In this document: one piece after another, positions 37,875-47,826 of the stretch
Layout: the number at the start of each line of letters is the position of its first letter
Numbering within the stretch: the first letter of the stretch is position 1
Origin: Terriglobia bacterium
Lineage (GTDB): Bacteria > Acidobacteriota > Terriglobia > Bryobacterales > Bryobacteraceae
Length of the DNA: 64,000 bases
Direction: 5' to 3'
NCBI GenBank assembly: GCA_025350105.1
Contig: JANXYJ010000181.1
Location: 1 to 64,000 of the forward strand
Notes under the pieces: model-generated
Told to the model about the DNA's origin: nothing
The model's input: the letters and a program-made list of their open reading frames with translations, nothing else
Database searches by the model: none
Program-made: the position numbers and the translations under genes

Positions 37875-38801
37875 CTACAGACCGTTTTTGGCCAAAAACT
37901 GGCGGATTTTGCTGTAGATTTGCGTGCGCTCATCAGGGCTGAAATTTCCGTGGCCGCCTTGGGGCACGGTGAACAATTCGTTTTGCACGCCAGCTTCGGT
38001 AAGCGACTTGTGCAGGCGCACGTTTTGCGAATAGGGCACGATGGGGTCGGCATCACCCTGAATGCTGAGGATGGGCGGCAGACCGGAACGAACATAAGTG
38101 AGCGGTGAAACGCTGCGCGCGAGTTCGTCGCGATTGGGCAAATTGGCCAGCCATTGCACGGCGTAGCTCTTAGCGTTGGCGCCTGCCAGCAGGTCATTCA
38201 CGTCGGTGATTCCGTACCAATTGACGATGGCGGCAACTTTGGGCAGCGCGGTTTCCGATGCCGTGAATCCGCCACCAGCACAAATACGGTCGAAGCCGGC
38301 AGACTCGGGAATCATTCCTGTGGTGAGCGCCAGATGCCCGCCCGCGGATTCGCCGCTGACCACGATCTTGCTGGTATCCACGCCGTAGTCCTTGGCATTG
38401 CCGGCAACGTGGCGCAGGGCGCATTGCAAGTCTTCCACGGCCGCAGGCGCAGGCGCGACTTGAATCATGCGGTATTCGACATTCACGACGTTCCAACCCA
38501 TTTCGAGCCAGGGGATGATGGACATCACCGAGGCTTCTTTGGTGCCGCGAATCCAGCCGCCGCCGTGAATGAAGATCAGCGTTTTTTGCGGCGTAGTGGT
38601 GTCCTTGCGTTTGTAGACATCCAGCTTCGATTCATGCCCGCTGGCGGAGAGATAGGTCACGTTGGGAATGACCAGATATTGGTTCAGCGCGTGGGCGGCC
38701 CAGTCGGCAGTGGGTGTTAAGGGGGCTTGCGCGGACTGCGCCATCACCAAAGTTACGAACAGCGTTGCAAAAACCGGCATCAGCATAAAACGTTTCGGCA
38801 T
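37875..38801 (-). CDS. Alpha/beta hydrolase (BD-FAE/lipase-like)
   Basis: Signal peptide; FIHGGGWIRGTKE, VSGESAGGHLAL, GDADPIVPYSQ, GGHGNF. Confidence 0.88.
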   Translation of the reverse strand: MPKRFMLMPVFATLFVTLVMAQSAQAPLTPTADWAAHALNQYLVIPNVTYLSASGHESKLDVYKRKDTTTPQKTLIFIHGGGWIRGTKEASVMSIIPWLEMGWNVVNVEYRMIQVAPAPAAVEDLQCALRHVAGNAKDYGVDTSKIVVSGESAGGHLALTTGMIPESAGFDRICAGGGFTASETALPKVAAIVNWYGITDVNDLLAGANAKSYAVQWLANLPNRDELARSVSPLTYVRSGLPPILSIQGDADPIVPYSQNVRLHKSLTEAGVQNELFTVPQGGHGNFSPDERTQIYSKIRQFLAKNGL

Positions 38802-38852
38802 GAAAAACTCCTCGCGCTTGAATTTTAGCAGCACTGGAATATCGCGGTACGA

Positions 38853-40271
38853 TTGACCAAAGTGCCCGGCCAAAATATCTCAGCGGACGTGATTGTGATT
38901 GGAGGTGGCAACGCAGCCTTGTGCGCGGCACTGACGGTGCGGGAGGCGGGTTTGTCCGTTACGATTCTGGAAAGCGCGCCCGCGGAATATCGCGGCGGCA
39001 ACAGCCGTCACACGCGCAATATGCGGACGATGCACACCGCGCCGACCGACGTTTTGACGGACTCGTATTTAGAGGGTGAATTTCTGGCAGACCTGTTGCG
39101 CGTTACCGGAGGGCAGACCGACGAAGCGCTGGCGCGGTTGGTGATTCGCCAATCGCCGTACGCCAATTTGTGGATGCGCGGGCACGGGGCGCGGTTTCAA
39201 CCGCCGCTGGGCGGGACACTGCATCTGGGGCGGACGAACGCGTTTTTTTTGGGCGGCGGTAAGGCGCTGATGAATTCGTACTATGAATCCGCGCGCAAGC
39301 TGGGGGTGCAAGTCTTGTATAACGCCGAAGTGACGCAGTTGCAATTATGTGATGGGCGTTTTGCATCCGGAACAGTTTTGGTGAATGGTGTTGCAAAACA
39401 ATTTCACGGCAAAGCGTTAGTAGTGGCGTCCGGCGGGTTTGAGTCGAATCTGGAATGGTTGAAGGAGGCGTGGGGTCCGCCAGCGGACAACTTCTTGATT
39501 CGCGGAACGCCGTACAACAAAGGCAAACTGCTGCGGATTTTATTGGACCAAGGCGCCTGTTCGATTGGCGATCCGAAACAGTGCCATGCGGTGGCGATTG
39601 ATGGCCGCGCGCCGAAGTTCGATGGCGGGATCGTCACGCGGCTGGATTGCGTGCCACTGGGTATTGTGGTGAACAAACACGCCGCGCGTTTTTACGACGA
39701 GGGCGAAGACCTGTGGCCCAAGCGGTATGCGATTTGGGGGCGATTGGTGGCGCAACAGGACGATCAGATTGCGTATTCGATCATCGACGCAAAGGTTGTG
39801 GGACGTTTCATGCCCAGCGTGTTTCCGCCCGTGGTGGGAGACCGTTTGGAAGACTTGGCGCGGGCGTTTCAACTTCCGGTGGACCCGTTTGTAAAAACGG
39901 TGCGTGAATATAATCAAGCGGTGATGGCCGGCAAGTTCGATCACAATCTTTTGGACGATTGCCATACCCAGGGGCTCACTCCGCCGAAATCGCACTGGGC
40001 GCAAACGATTGATAGGCCGCCGTTCTGGGGCTATCCGCTGCGGCCGGGGATCACGTTTACCTACCTGGGTGTGGGGGTGACGGACAAAGCTCAGGTGAAA
40101 TTTGAGAAAACGGGCGTTAGTGAAAATGTTTTCGCGGCCGGGGAGATCATGGCGGGCAATATTTTGGGCCAAGGCTATTTGGCGGGGTTTGGCATGACGA
40201 TTGGCGCGGTGTTTGGGCGGATTGCGGGGGCCGGCGCGGCGGCCTGTGTAAAGGGACTCGTGAATGGCTGA
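38853..40271 (+). CDS. tcuA: FAD-dependent tricarballylate dehydrogenase (TcuA-like)
   Basis: VIVIGGGNAALCAALTVREAGLSVTILE; FAD_binding_2 architecture; C-terminal VFAAGEIMAGNILGQGYLAGFGMTIGAVFGRIAG; adjacent tcuB. Confidence 0.85.
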   Translation: MTKVPGQNISADVIVIGGGNAALCAALTVREAGLSVTILESAPAEYRGGNSRHTRNMRTMHTAPTDVLTDSYLEGEFLADLLRVTGGQTDEALARLVIRQSPYANLWMRGHGARFQPPLGGTLHLGRTNAFFLGGGKALMNSYYESARKLGVQVLYNAEVTQLQLCDGRFASGTVLVNGVAKQFHGKALVVASGGFESNLEWLKEAWGPPADNFLIRGTPYNKGKLLRILLDQGACSIGDPKQCHAVAIDGRAPKFDGGIVTRLDCVPLGIVVNKHAARFYDEGEDLWPKRYAIWGRLVAQQDDQIAYSIIDAKVVGRFMPSVFPPVVGDRLEDLARAFQLPVDPFVKTVREYNQAVMAGKFDHNLLDDCHTQGLTPPKSHWAQTIDRPPFWGYPLRPGITFTYLGVGVTDKAQVKFEKTGVSENVFAAGEIMAGNILGQGYLAGFGMTIGAVFGRIAGAGAAACVKGLVNG

Positions 40272-41352
40272 CTTGAGGGTTCTCGACAATCCTATCGCCG
40301 AGGGCGAGCGGATCCTTACCATTTGCAATTCGTGCCGCTATTGCGAGGGATTTTGCGCGGTGTTTCCGGCGATGGAGCGGCGCCTGAATTTCGTCGAGGC
40401 CGACATCAACTATCTGGCCAACCTGTGCCACAACTGCGCCGAGTGCTATTACGCGTGCCAGTATGCGCCGCCGCATGAGTTTGCGATTAATGTGCCGCAG
40501 GTGCTGGCAGAGGTGCGGGGCAGGTCGTATCAGAAGTACGGCCGCGCTTTAGACATGGGTTGGGTAGATGCCATTTCCATCGGCCTATTTGCCTCCACCG
40601 CACTTGGCATCATCCTGGATCGAGGAGACTCCACACGCAAGACCTTCTACAGCGTTATTCCACATGAGTGGATGGTTGGAATCTTCGGTGCGCTCGCGGG
40701 CTTCATCTTTATCGCCCAGGTAGTGGGCTTCCTCCGATTCTGGCGTGAGACCGGCGAATCACTCGCCGACTTCTTCACGCCATCTGCCTTGCTACAAGCC
40801 GCGAAGGACGCGCTGACGCTGAAAAATCTTTCGAGCAATGGCGCGGGCTGCACCTACCCTGATGAGCATCACTCCAACGCGCGGCGGATTTTTCATCACT
40901 TCACGTTTTATGGATTTGCCCTGTGTTTTGCCTCGACCACGGTTGCCGCGCTGTATCATTTCAGCGGACGCATCGCGCCCTATCCATATCTAAGCGCGCC
41001 GGTAGTTTTGGGCACGCTGGGCGGAATCGGTCTGTTAGTTGGACCCGCGGGACTCTACGCACTGAAGCGAAAACGCGATGAGCACATTGTCGATAAAAAA
41101 CAGAATCGCAGCGAGGTGTTGTTTATCGCTTTGTTGATTTTGACCAGCGCAACGGGACTGGTGCTACTTGGCCTGAGAACTTCAGAGGCCATGCCCGTTT
41201 TGTTGCGCATGCATCTGGCAGTGGTGTTTGGGCTGTTCCTGACGCTACCCTACGGGAAATTCGTCCACAGCATTTATCGCACTGCTGCGTTGGTCCGCTC
41301 TGCTTTGGAAAGCGCGCGAAGTCAGAATCAGAGTAGCGGTCAATCCCATTAG
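40264..41352 (+). CDS. tcuB: Tricarballylate utilization 4Fe-4S/membrane protein (TcuB-like)
   Basis: ICNSCRYCEGFCAVFPAMERR...LCHNCAECYYACQYAPPHEFAINVPQVLAEVR, followed by TM helices; overlaps tcuA by 8 bp. Confidence 0.88.
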   Translation: MADLRVLDNPIAEGERILTICNSCRYCEGFCAVFPAMERRLNFVEADINYLANLCHNCAECYYACQYAPPHEFAINVPQVLAEVRGRSYQKYGRALDMGWVDAISIGLFASTALGIILDRGDSTRKTFYSVIPHEWMVGIFGALAGFIFIAQVVGFLRFWRETGESLADFFTPSALLQAAKDALTLKNLSSNGAGCTYPDEHHSNARRIFHHFTFYGFALCFASTTVAALYHFSGRIAPYPYLSAPVVLGTLGGIGLLVGPAGLYALKRKRDEHIVDKKQNRSEVLFIALLILTSATGLVLLGLRTSEAMPVLLRMHLAVVFGLFLTLPYGKFVHSIYRTAALVRSALESARSQNQSSGQSH

Positions 41353-42600
41353 GCCGGCGAAGGAGAGCCACAAGCCCGGCATGGCGCGGTCGCCGGTATC
41401 GTGGATTAACTTGGTCGCCACCGCGGGCGTGAAGCCTCCGAATATGCCGGTGGCCAAACTGTAGGCGAACGAAAATCCCGAGACGCGAACGCTGGCGGGC
41501 ATGATTTCGGTGAGGTAGACCACCATGGCTCCGTTGTAGCTGCCGAAGATCATGGAAAACCACAACGCGGCTGCCAGCAAGTGTCCGAAGGAGGGCGCTT
41601 TTACTAACCACAACAACACTGGATACGGCGTAAGCAGCGCGATGGTGGAGAACAATAGCAGCAGAGGCCGGCGGCCGATTTTATCGGACAGCGCGCCCAT
41701 GGCCGGCAACCAACACAAATTCGAAATTCCTACGCACAACGTCACCAACATGCTGGTTTTGTTGCTCAACTTCAGCACGCTGGTGCCATAGGTGGGCATG
41801 TAGGCGGTGATCAGGTAAAACGTCACCGTGGTGGTGGTGGTCAGCATCATGCCCAGCAGCATCAGCTTCCAGTTGGCCATCACGGTGCGCCAAATTTCGG
41901 CTGACGTGGGCCGGTGCTTCCGCGCTAGAAATTCGTCGGTCTCTGTGAGTGACCGACGCAACAGCAGCAGGAACGGGATCAACATGGAGCCGACCAACAA
42001 CGGTACGCGCCAACCCCAGGCGGCCATTTCTTCCGGCTTCAAAAGCGACGAAAGCGAAAGACCGATCAGCGCTGCGAAAATCACCGCCACTTGTTGACTG
42101 CCGGATTGCCAACTGACGAAAAAGCCTTTGTGGCCGGGAGTGGCGATTTCGGCCAGATACACGCTGACCCCGCCGATTTCGACGCCTGCGGAAAGGCCTT
42201 GGATCAAGCGCCCGAAGACCACCAACAGCGGCGCGAAAAAGCCGATCGTTTCGTAACCCGGCATGATGCCGATGGAGAGCGTGCCGACGGCCATCAGCAG
42301 CAATGTGAGGAGCAAACCTTTGCGCCGGCCGTGATGATCGATGTAAGCACCCAGCACGATGGCGCCTAACGGACGCATCAGATAACCGGTGCCGAAGGTC
42401 ATCAACGACAACATGAGCGAGGCGTATTCGTTCCTGGTGGGGAAGAACGCGCGGCCGATACCGGCGGCATAGTAGCCGAACACCATGAAGTCGTACATCT
42501 CCAAAAAATTACCCATGGAGACGCGCACCACGGCCGTGATTTTGGCGCGCATGGAGTTAGGTTTTGAGATTTCCGACAATCCGAAGCGAGAATAGCACAC
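41245..42600 (-). CDS. MFS transporter, citrate/tricarballylate:H+ symporter type
   Basis: GNFLEMYDFMVFGYYAAGIGRAFFP, MRPLGAIVLGAYIDHHGRRKGLL, GRLIQGLSAGVEIGGVSVYLAEIATPGHKGFFVSWQSGSQQ. Confidence 0.88.
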   Translation of the reverse strand: MCYSRFGLSEISKPNSMRAKITAVVRVSMGNFLEMYDFMVFGYYAAGIGRAFFPTRNEYASLMLSLMTFGTGYLMRPLGAIVLGAYIDHHGRRKGLLLTLLLMAVGTLSIGIMPGYETIGFFAPLLVVFGRLIQGLSAGVEIGGVSVYLAEIATPGHKGFFVSWQSGSQQVAVIFAALIGLSLSSLLKPEEMAAWGWRVPLLVGSMLIPFLLLLRRSLTETDEFLARKHRPTSAEIWRTVMANWKLMLLGMMLTTTTTVTFYLITAYMPTYGTSVLKLSNKTSMLVTLCVGISNLCWLPAMGALSDKIGRRPLLLLFSTIALLTPYPVLLWLVKAPSFGHLLAAALWFSMIFGSYNGAMVVYLTEIMPASVRVSGFSFAYSLATGIFGGFTPAVATKLIHDTGDRAMPGLWLSFAGLMGLTATLILTSRAFQSRADQRSSAINAVDEFPVG

Positions 42601-42604
42601 GCGC

Positions 42605-43453
42605 CTAGCGCGCGCTTGCGGTGGATTTTAAGACGGCGATGCGCTGCCGGTATTCCGGATACGCGGTCTCCGCGCCACCGCGCGAAGCTTCGTAGGGCAA
42701 TTTATATTTGTCCGAAAATTCATGCAGAAACGTGTTGGTGCCGGGCAGATGATGGGGGACCGATCCCAACTCGCGCGGGACCTCGGTCACGGCCTCGCAT
42801 GGGTACGGCGCCAATTCCTGCTCACGGGTCCACACCCAATTTTGCGAGCGCACCATGGGCTCGGTTAAATAAACCGGATCGGTGATGAATTCCAGCAGGG
42901 TGAGGGTATCGCCGTGGCGGATCCAATGTTCCACCAGTACTGCTTTTTCACTGCGCGGCACGCCGTTGCGGCGAATGAAGCCGGGCTTCAGATGCGTCGT
43001 GGTGACGGTTAATACGCCCGCTTCCCATTTTCCAGTGGAGAAGCCTTGCCAGCTGTGCGCGGTGTCGGCCGGCGGATGCGCGCGGCCGTCCATCCAAATG
43101 GTCCGCTCCGGCGCCTGCCATGCGATGTGGGTGTGATAGGCAATCACCTGCTGAGTTGCCTGATCAACATCTTTCCAAATGCGCATGTTCGAAGGCCCGC
43201 GCGTGCCATAGTCCGCGGGATGTGGCCGGCACTGCCACTCCGGCAAGGTTAAGAGCGATGCGTCCCAGGCGTCGGCCTTGGCGCGCGCGGCTTCGTTGAT
43301 CGGCAAGCCAAGATAATCGCCCAGTTCCGGCCCGGGCCCACGTTCCGGCTGGTCCTCGTGTTGACGTTGCCCCCATTCACCCACCAGATCCACTTGCGCG
43401 TAAATGGGCGAGCACAATATTGCCAACAGAACCACTCCGGGGAGTTTGCACAT
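42605..43453 (-). CDS. Exported protein of unknown function (paralog of 60229-61128 and 61141-61905)
   Basis: Signal peptide MCKLPGVVLLAILCSPIYAQ; shares HLKPGFIRRNGVPRSE and TDPVYLTEPM motifs with the two later ORFs. Confidence 0.75.
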   Translation of the reverse strand: MCKLPGVVLLAILCSPIYAQVDLVGEWGQRQHEDQPERGPGPELGDYLGLPINEAARAKADAWDASLLTLPEWQCRPHPADYGTRGPSNMRIWKDVDQATQQVIAYHTHIAWQAPERTIWMDGRAHPPADTAHSWQGFSTGKWEAGVLTVTTTHLKPGFIRRNGVPRSEKAVLVEHWIRHGDTLTLLEFITDPVYLTEPMVRSQNWVWTREQELAPYPCEAVTEVPRELGSVPHHLPGTNTFLHEFSDKYKLPYEASRGGAETAYPEYRQRIAVLKSTASAR

Positions 43454-43505
43454 GGCCGATATTCTTTCACGATCGGCAAATGGAATCAAGCGGCATTGGT
43501 CAGAC

Positions 43506-44513
43506 TCACTCGAACGAAGTCAATAGCAAAGTCTGCGGACCTAAGGGTTGCGTGGTGCTTACACCGAAGCCCGCCTGGCGGAACATGGCGTCCAATTCTT
43601 TGAACGTGTAGGCATCGCCGCCTTCGGTGGAGCCCAACATCATCAGGCTGAAGGCGGCCTCCTGCGGCGGGGTGACGCGATCGTCATTGGGAACGAATTC
43701 AACCGTGGCCACCCGCCCGCCGGGTTTCAACGCGGCATGGACCTTCTTCAGGAGCTGAACAATGGTGGGCGCGTCGAAATGATGCAGGAAGTTGGGCAGC
43801 AGAACCAGATCGTAGCCGCTGCCGTAGTCGACATCGAAGGCGCTGCCGGGGAGGGTGTGATAACGGTTGCCCACGCCCGCATCGCGGGCATGTTCAGCGG
43901 AAACTTCCAAAACATTTTTCCAATCCTGGGCGTAAATTTCAGCGGCCGGATTCAGTTTCGCGATTTCGATGCCGTAAGCGCCAGGGCCCGCGGAGATGTC
44001 CAAAACTTTCATCGGCATCTGGTGAATAGCGACAAGCCTAGCCAATTCCGCCGCGCCCGCGGCGGACATCGGCGCCATATTTTTCGCGAACTCCACCCAT
44101 AGGGGATTTTCAGGATCCATGTTGCCATGGCCAACACTGCCGCCCTTGCGAACGGCCGGAACCAGGTCCAGATAGTTGGCGATCTGCGTGGGGTGCGTCA
44201 GGAACAGGGCGACGGAGCCGAAGTAAGCCGGCGACTTTTTGTCGAGAAAAAACGCGGAGTCCGGCGTCAGCGCGTAGCTGTGGTCCTGCTTGGTGAGGAA
44301 ACCGGAAATCGTCAAGTAGTCGCACAGAATGCGCATGCCTTTTTCGCTGGCCTGCGCGCAATGGGCCAGCTCTGCGGCTGTGTTTGCGCCGGCTGCGATG
44401 TGGGTGAAGACTTCCAGCTCAATCCCCGCCCGGAGCGAGGTGGCGCGCTGAAATGCGTTCAAGGCGGCAAAGATGACGAGAGGGCTGGGTGCGTTTTGCT
44501 TGAGCGAAGACAT
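43506..44513 (-). CDS. SAM-dependent methyltransferase (acetylserotonin/hydroxyneurosporene O-methyltransferase-like, with dimerisation domain)
   Basis: N-terminal ATSLRAGIELEVFTHIAAGANTAAELAHCAQASEKGMRILCDYLTISGFL; VLDISAGPGAYGIEIAKLNP; DLVLLPNFLHHFD. Confidence 0.85.
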   Translation of the reverse strand: MSSLKQNAPSPLVIFAALNAFQRATSLRAGIELEVFTHIAAGANTAAELAHCAQASEKGMRILCDYLTISGFLTKQDHSYALTPDSAFFLDKKSPAYFGSVALFLTHPTQIANYLDLVPAVRKGGSVGHGNMDPENPLWVEFAKNMAPMSAAGAAELARLVAIHQMPMKVLDISAGPGAYGIEIAKLNPAAEIYAQDWKNVLEVSAEHARDAGVGNRYHTLPGSAFDVDYGSGYDLVLLPNFLHHFDAPTIVQLLKKVHAALKPGGRVATVEFVPNDDRVTPPQEAAFSLMMLGSTEGGDAYTFKELDAMFRQAGFGVSTTQPLGPQTLLLTSFE

Positions 44514-44543
44514 TCTTCTCCAGAGTCTAACGCACACGCTGCT

Positions 44544-44999
44544 TCAGCCACGCGGCATCAAGCGCTTCACCGAGTACACGTCCCAGCGCTGGCACAGGAA
44601 TAAGGCGAAATACAGCAGCACGTAGAACATTTGCAATTCAAGCAACGACCAATCACTTCTCATTGCCGTGCCAAAGACCAGGCCGGCCATGAGAAACATT
44701 CCGGCGATCAGAGTCCAACGGGTTTTCAGGTCGAGCAACAGCATCACACCGATGACGATTTCGGCGAAGGGGATCACGGTGGCGAAGGCCTGCACTTGCC
44801 ACACGGGCAGAATGGTCTTTTCGAATTGTTTGACGGTGTTGCCGACGAAGGTATCCAGCGAGCCGATGAACACGCGCGTGATGCCGTGCAGGGCGATGTT
44901 CAGGCCGAGAATCATGCGGAGCAGCAGAACGCCGAGGGCACGGTCGGTGTCGAAATCGTTTGAAACAGATTCATTGAATTTTGTTGCTGTGGCTGCCAT
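44544..44999 (-). CDS. DoxX-family membrane protein
   Basis: LGVLLLRMILGLNIALHGITRVFIG...QAFATVIPFAEIVIGVMLLLDLKTRWTLIAGMFLM. Confidence 0.82.
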   Translation of the reverse strand: MAATATKFNESVSNDFDTDRALGVLLLRMILGLNIALHGITRVFIGSLDTFVGNTVKQFEKTILPVWQVQAFATVIPFAEIVIGVMLLLDLKTRWTLIAGMFLMAGLVFGTAMRSDWSLLELQMFYVLLYFALFLCQRWDVYSVKRLMPRG

Positions 45000-45008
45000 G
45001 AATATTTC

Positions 45009-45611
45009 CTACCTTGCTTGCTGGATCTGACGTGCTTGCGGTGTTGCATATAACGCCTTCCGATAAGGTTTCGCCGGCGTCTTCATGTGTTGGTCTTCCG
45101 CTGACGATGCCAGCTTCGCTCCGGGATAGCGGATTAAGTCCCAGCCAGCGAAATTTTTATTGCCACCATAAGACGGGTCACTGAACATGCCTTCTAGCGT
45201 CAGGCGGCGCACGCGATTAAAGAAACCGCGAAGGTTGGATGATTGTTCGATTTCGGCCAACACCGCATCGCTCTTCTCAGGAGAAAGCCCCGCCAGCCGC
45301 GCGCCTTGAGTACGCATGGCGAAGGCATTCACGTTTTCCAGCCCGCTGACGAACATGAGCTTTTCGGCGGCCAGATAGTCCCGCAGACACAGCTCGATGT
45401 AATCGCCCGCACCGCAGTCAAGCGCGCCGGGGCCGTTTTCGTCTTTGGGTACCAGGCGGTCGATGAAGGCGTCAAGGGTTTTGCGTTGGTCTTCGGAAAG
45501 AGCGGCGGCCACTGGTTGCGCCTGTGCCATGAGCGCGGCCAGCGGAATGAAGCCGGCGCTGGCGATGACGGCTCTTCTGGAGATGGTTTGAAATGGATCC
45601 GGCGTCGACAT
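45009..45611 (-). CDS. Gluconate 2-dehydrogenase subunit 3-family protein with Tat-like signal
   Basis: ISRRAVIASAGFIPLAALMAQAQ; LDAFIDRLVPKDENGPGALDCGAGDYIELCLRDYLA; GGNKNFAGWDLIRYPG. Confidence 0.83.
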   Translation of the reverse strand: MSTPDPFQTISRRAVIASAGFIPLAALMAQAQPVAAALSEDQRKTLDAFIDRLVPKDENGPGALDCGAGDYIELCLRDYLAAEKLMFVSGLENVNAFAMRTQGARLAGLSPEKSDAVLAEIEQSSNLRGFFNRVRRLTLEGMFSDPSYGGNKNFAGWDLIRYPGAKLASSAEDQHMKTPAKPYRKALYATPQARQIQQAR

Positions 45612-45663
45612 GTGCGGTTTTGATACCGAGAAAAAGTATACACCCACGGTATGCTGGAAGTTC

Positions 45664-46629
45664 GTGCCTTCCACACTTACCACGCTTATCCATTTTGACG
45701 ATATTCAGGACGCGGCGCGACGCATTGCGCCGATTGCTAAGCGGACGCCGGTGATGACCTCGCGCAGCTTCGACGTGCAAGCCGGCCTTACTGCGTTCTT
45801 CAAGTGCGAGAACTTTCAAACTGGCGGGGCCTTCAAGATTCGCGGAGCGGCGAATACGATCTATTCGATTCCGGAAGCAGATCGGCCGCGCGGCGTTGTG
45901 GCCTACTCGTCTGGCAATCACGCGCAGGCAGTAGCCATCGCGGCGGGGTCCATCGGCGTGCCCGCCACGCTGGTCATGCCGAAGGATGCGCCGCAATCAA
46001 AAGTAGAAGGAGCGCGCGCACGCAATCCGCGGATTGTGTTTTATGACCGCTTCACCGAAGACCGCGTGGCCATTACCCAACGCGTTGCGGATGAGACGGG
46101 GGCGATGATTGTTCCGCCCTTCGATCATCCGAAAGTGATTGCCGGCGCCGGAACGCTGGCGCTGGAACTATTGACTGACGTATCTGATCTGGATGCAATC
46201 GTCGTGCAGATTGGTGGCGGTGGGATGATCTCAGGTTGCGCGATTGCGGCCAAGCATATGAATCCCAAGATTCGCGTGATTGGCGTGGAGCCCGCCGATG
46301 CGAACGATACATTTTTGTCGTTGGCCGCTGGCAAACGGGTTGAGATACCGCCACCCTCGACGATTGCCGATGGATTGCGCGCTCAGATGCCGGGAGCGAT
46401 GACTTTCCCCATTGTCCAAAAGCTTGTCGACGAAATTGTGTTGGTGACCGACGATGAGATTCGGGCGGCGGTGAAGTTCATGCTGCTGCGGTTGAAGATT
46501 GTGGTTGAGCCAAGCGGAGCCGTGCCCGCTGCGGCGGCTCTGCACCAGAAACTGCCGCCGGGACTGAAGCGCGTGGGCCTGGTGGTCTCCGGCGGCAATT
46601 TGGATTACGAGATGTTGGCAGGGTTATAG
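45664..46629 (+). CDS. Threonine/serine dehydratase (PLP fold II); exact start uncertain (ORF opens at 45610)
   Basis: CENFQTGGAFKIRGAANTI (PLP lysine), SSGNHAQAVAIAA, IGGGGMISG. Confidence 0.92.
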   Translation: MPSTLTTLIHFDDIQDAARRIAPIAKRTPVMTSRSFDVQAGLTAFFKCENFQTGGAFKIRGAANTIYSIPEADRPRGVVAYSSGNHAQAVAIAAGSIGVPATLVMPKDAPQSKVEGARARNPRIVFYDRFTEDRVAITQRVADETGAMIVPPFDHPKVIAGAGTLALELLTDVSDLDAIVVQIGGGGMISGCAIAAKHMNPKIRVIGVEPADANDTFLSLAAGKRVEIPPPSTIADGLRAQMPGAMTFPIVQKLVDEIVLVTDDEIRAAVKFMLLRLKIVVEPSGAVPAAAALHQKLPPGLKRVGLVVSGGNLDYEMLAGL

Positions 46630-46631
46630 CT

Positions 46632-47414
46632 TTATATCGCTGGCGCCAGGTTTTCCGTCACTTCGATATAGGTGCCCCACGGGTCCGTGAAGAAGGCCAC
46701 GCGGGTTTTTACGTTGGGGATGGAGCGGATGGCTCCGTCAAACTTCAGGTTATTGGCTTCCAACTTTTTGGAGAACGCATCTAAATCCTTCACGTCGAAA
46801 CCCACGTGATCGAAGCTGCGGCCTTTGGTGGGGGTTTGCGGATTAGCGTCTTTGGTGAGCGCGATTTCCACGCCCGGCAGGTTCGCGGTATCGAAAGCTC
46901 CACGCTTACCAGGGGTTGAGCCGAAGAGGTTGTCGTACCACTTCTGAACTTCCAAGGGCTCCGCTACAAACATGTGGACGTGATGCATTTGAATGGGCAT
47001 GGATTGCGTGGCATCTTCGAGAAGCTCCACACGCACGTCGTCGGGGCTGGTGACGAAGGCTTGCTGAGGATTGTTCTGCTCCACTTTGAAGCCCAGCGAC
47101 TTGATTCTGGCGAGAGTGTCAGCAACGTTCTTCACGTGAAAACCGTAGTGATTCACGCGTGAGCCGACGGTGCCAGCGGTTGGTTCGCCCTTGCGCAGCA
47201 TGATGAAGACGCCGGGAAATTGGATGAACTCGAGTGGCCCGTTCTTCACCGGCACGCCGCCCAGCATGGTGTAGAACTGCTTTTGCGCGTCAACATCTTT
47301 GACCAGCAAATGCACGTGGCCCATGGAGACTCCAGCCGTGTTGGGCGAGGCGAGTTGCGCGAAAGCGGGGACCAGCGAAACGGCAAGAAGAGTCACCAGA
47401 GAGAGATATTTCAT
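46632..47414 (-). CDS. Exported protein with two VOC domains
   Basis: MKYLSLVTLLAVSLVPAFAQ signal; MGHVHLLVKDVDAQKQFYTMLGG and MHHVHMFVAEPLEVQKWYDNLFG repeats. Confidence 0.87.
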   Translation of the reverse strand: MKYLSLVTLLAVSLVPAFAQLASPNTAGVSMGHVHLLVKDVDAQKQFYTMLGGVPVKNGPLEFIQFPGVFIMLRKGEPTAGTVGSRVNHYGFHVKNVADTLARIKSLGFKVEQNNPQQAFVTSPDDVRVELLEDATQSMPIQMHHVHMFVAEPLEVQKWYDNLFGSTPGKRGAFDTANLPGVEIALTKDANPQTPTKGRSFDHVGFDVKDLDAFSKKLEANNLKFDGAIRSIPNVKTRVAFFTDPWGTYIEVTENLAPAI

Positions 47415-47826
47415 AGCAGAGACCAATGTATCACCAACTGAAACACTCATCGGAAAAGTGTTTTTACGAAACGAACCCAATTTGTGTTGGTGGCTTTGTA
47501 AGGCCCGGTTTGCGGGCCTGCAGCAATACCTGCTATCGAAAGTGGGAGGAAAATGAATCACAACCATGATTAGGTTAGCGCGCGGATTAGTGAGCGCACC
47601 CGAGTCAACAGACAAAGTCTTGAAAAAGAGGAAACAACCACGCGTTGCTGGGTAGAAATCGCTACCATAGCGAGGATGATTTAGCGATCAGCTGGGACGA
47701 ACATCTTTGCCCTGAGGAATTGACGAGGATCAAGTGCGGGACCGGTGATGATACAGATGAAGTTGCATAAACCTGGCCACTTAATCGGTTCACGGCCAAG
47801 GCGGTAGAATTGGATCAACGATATTT

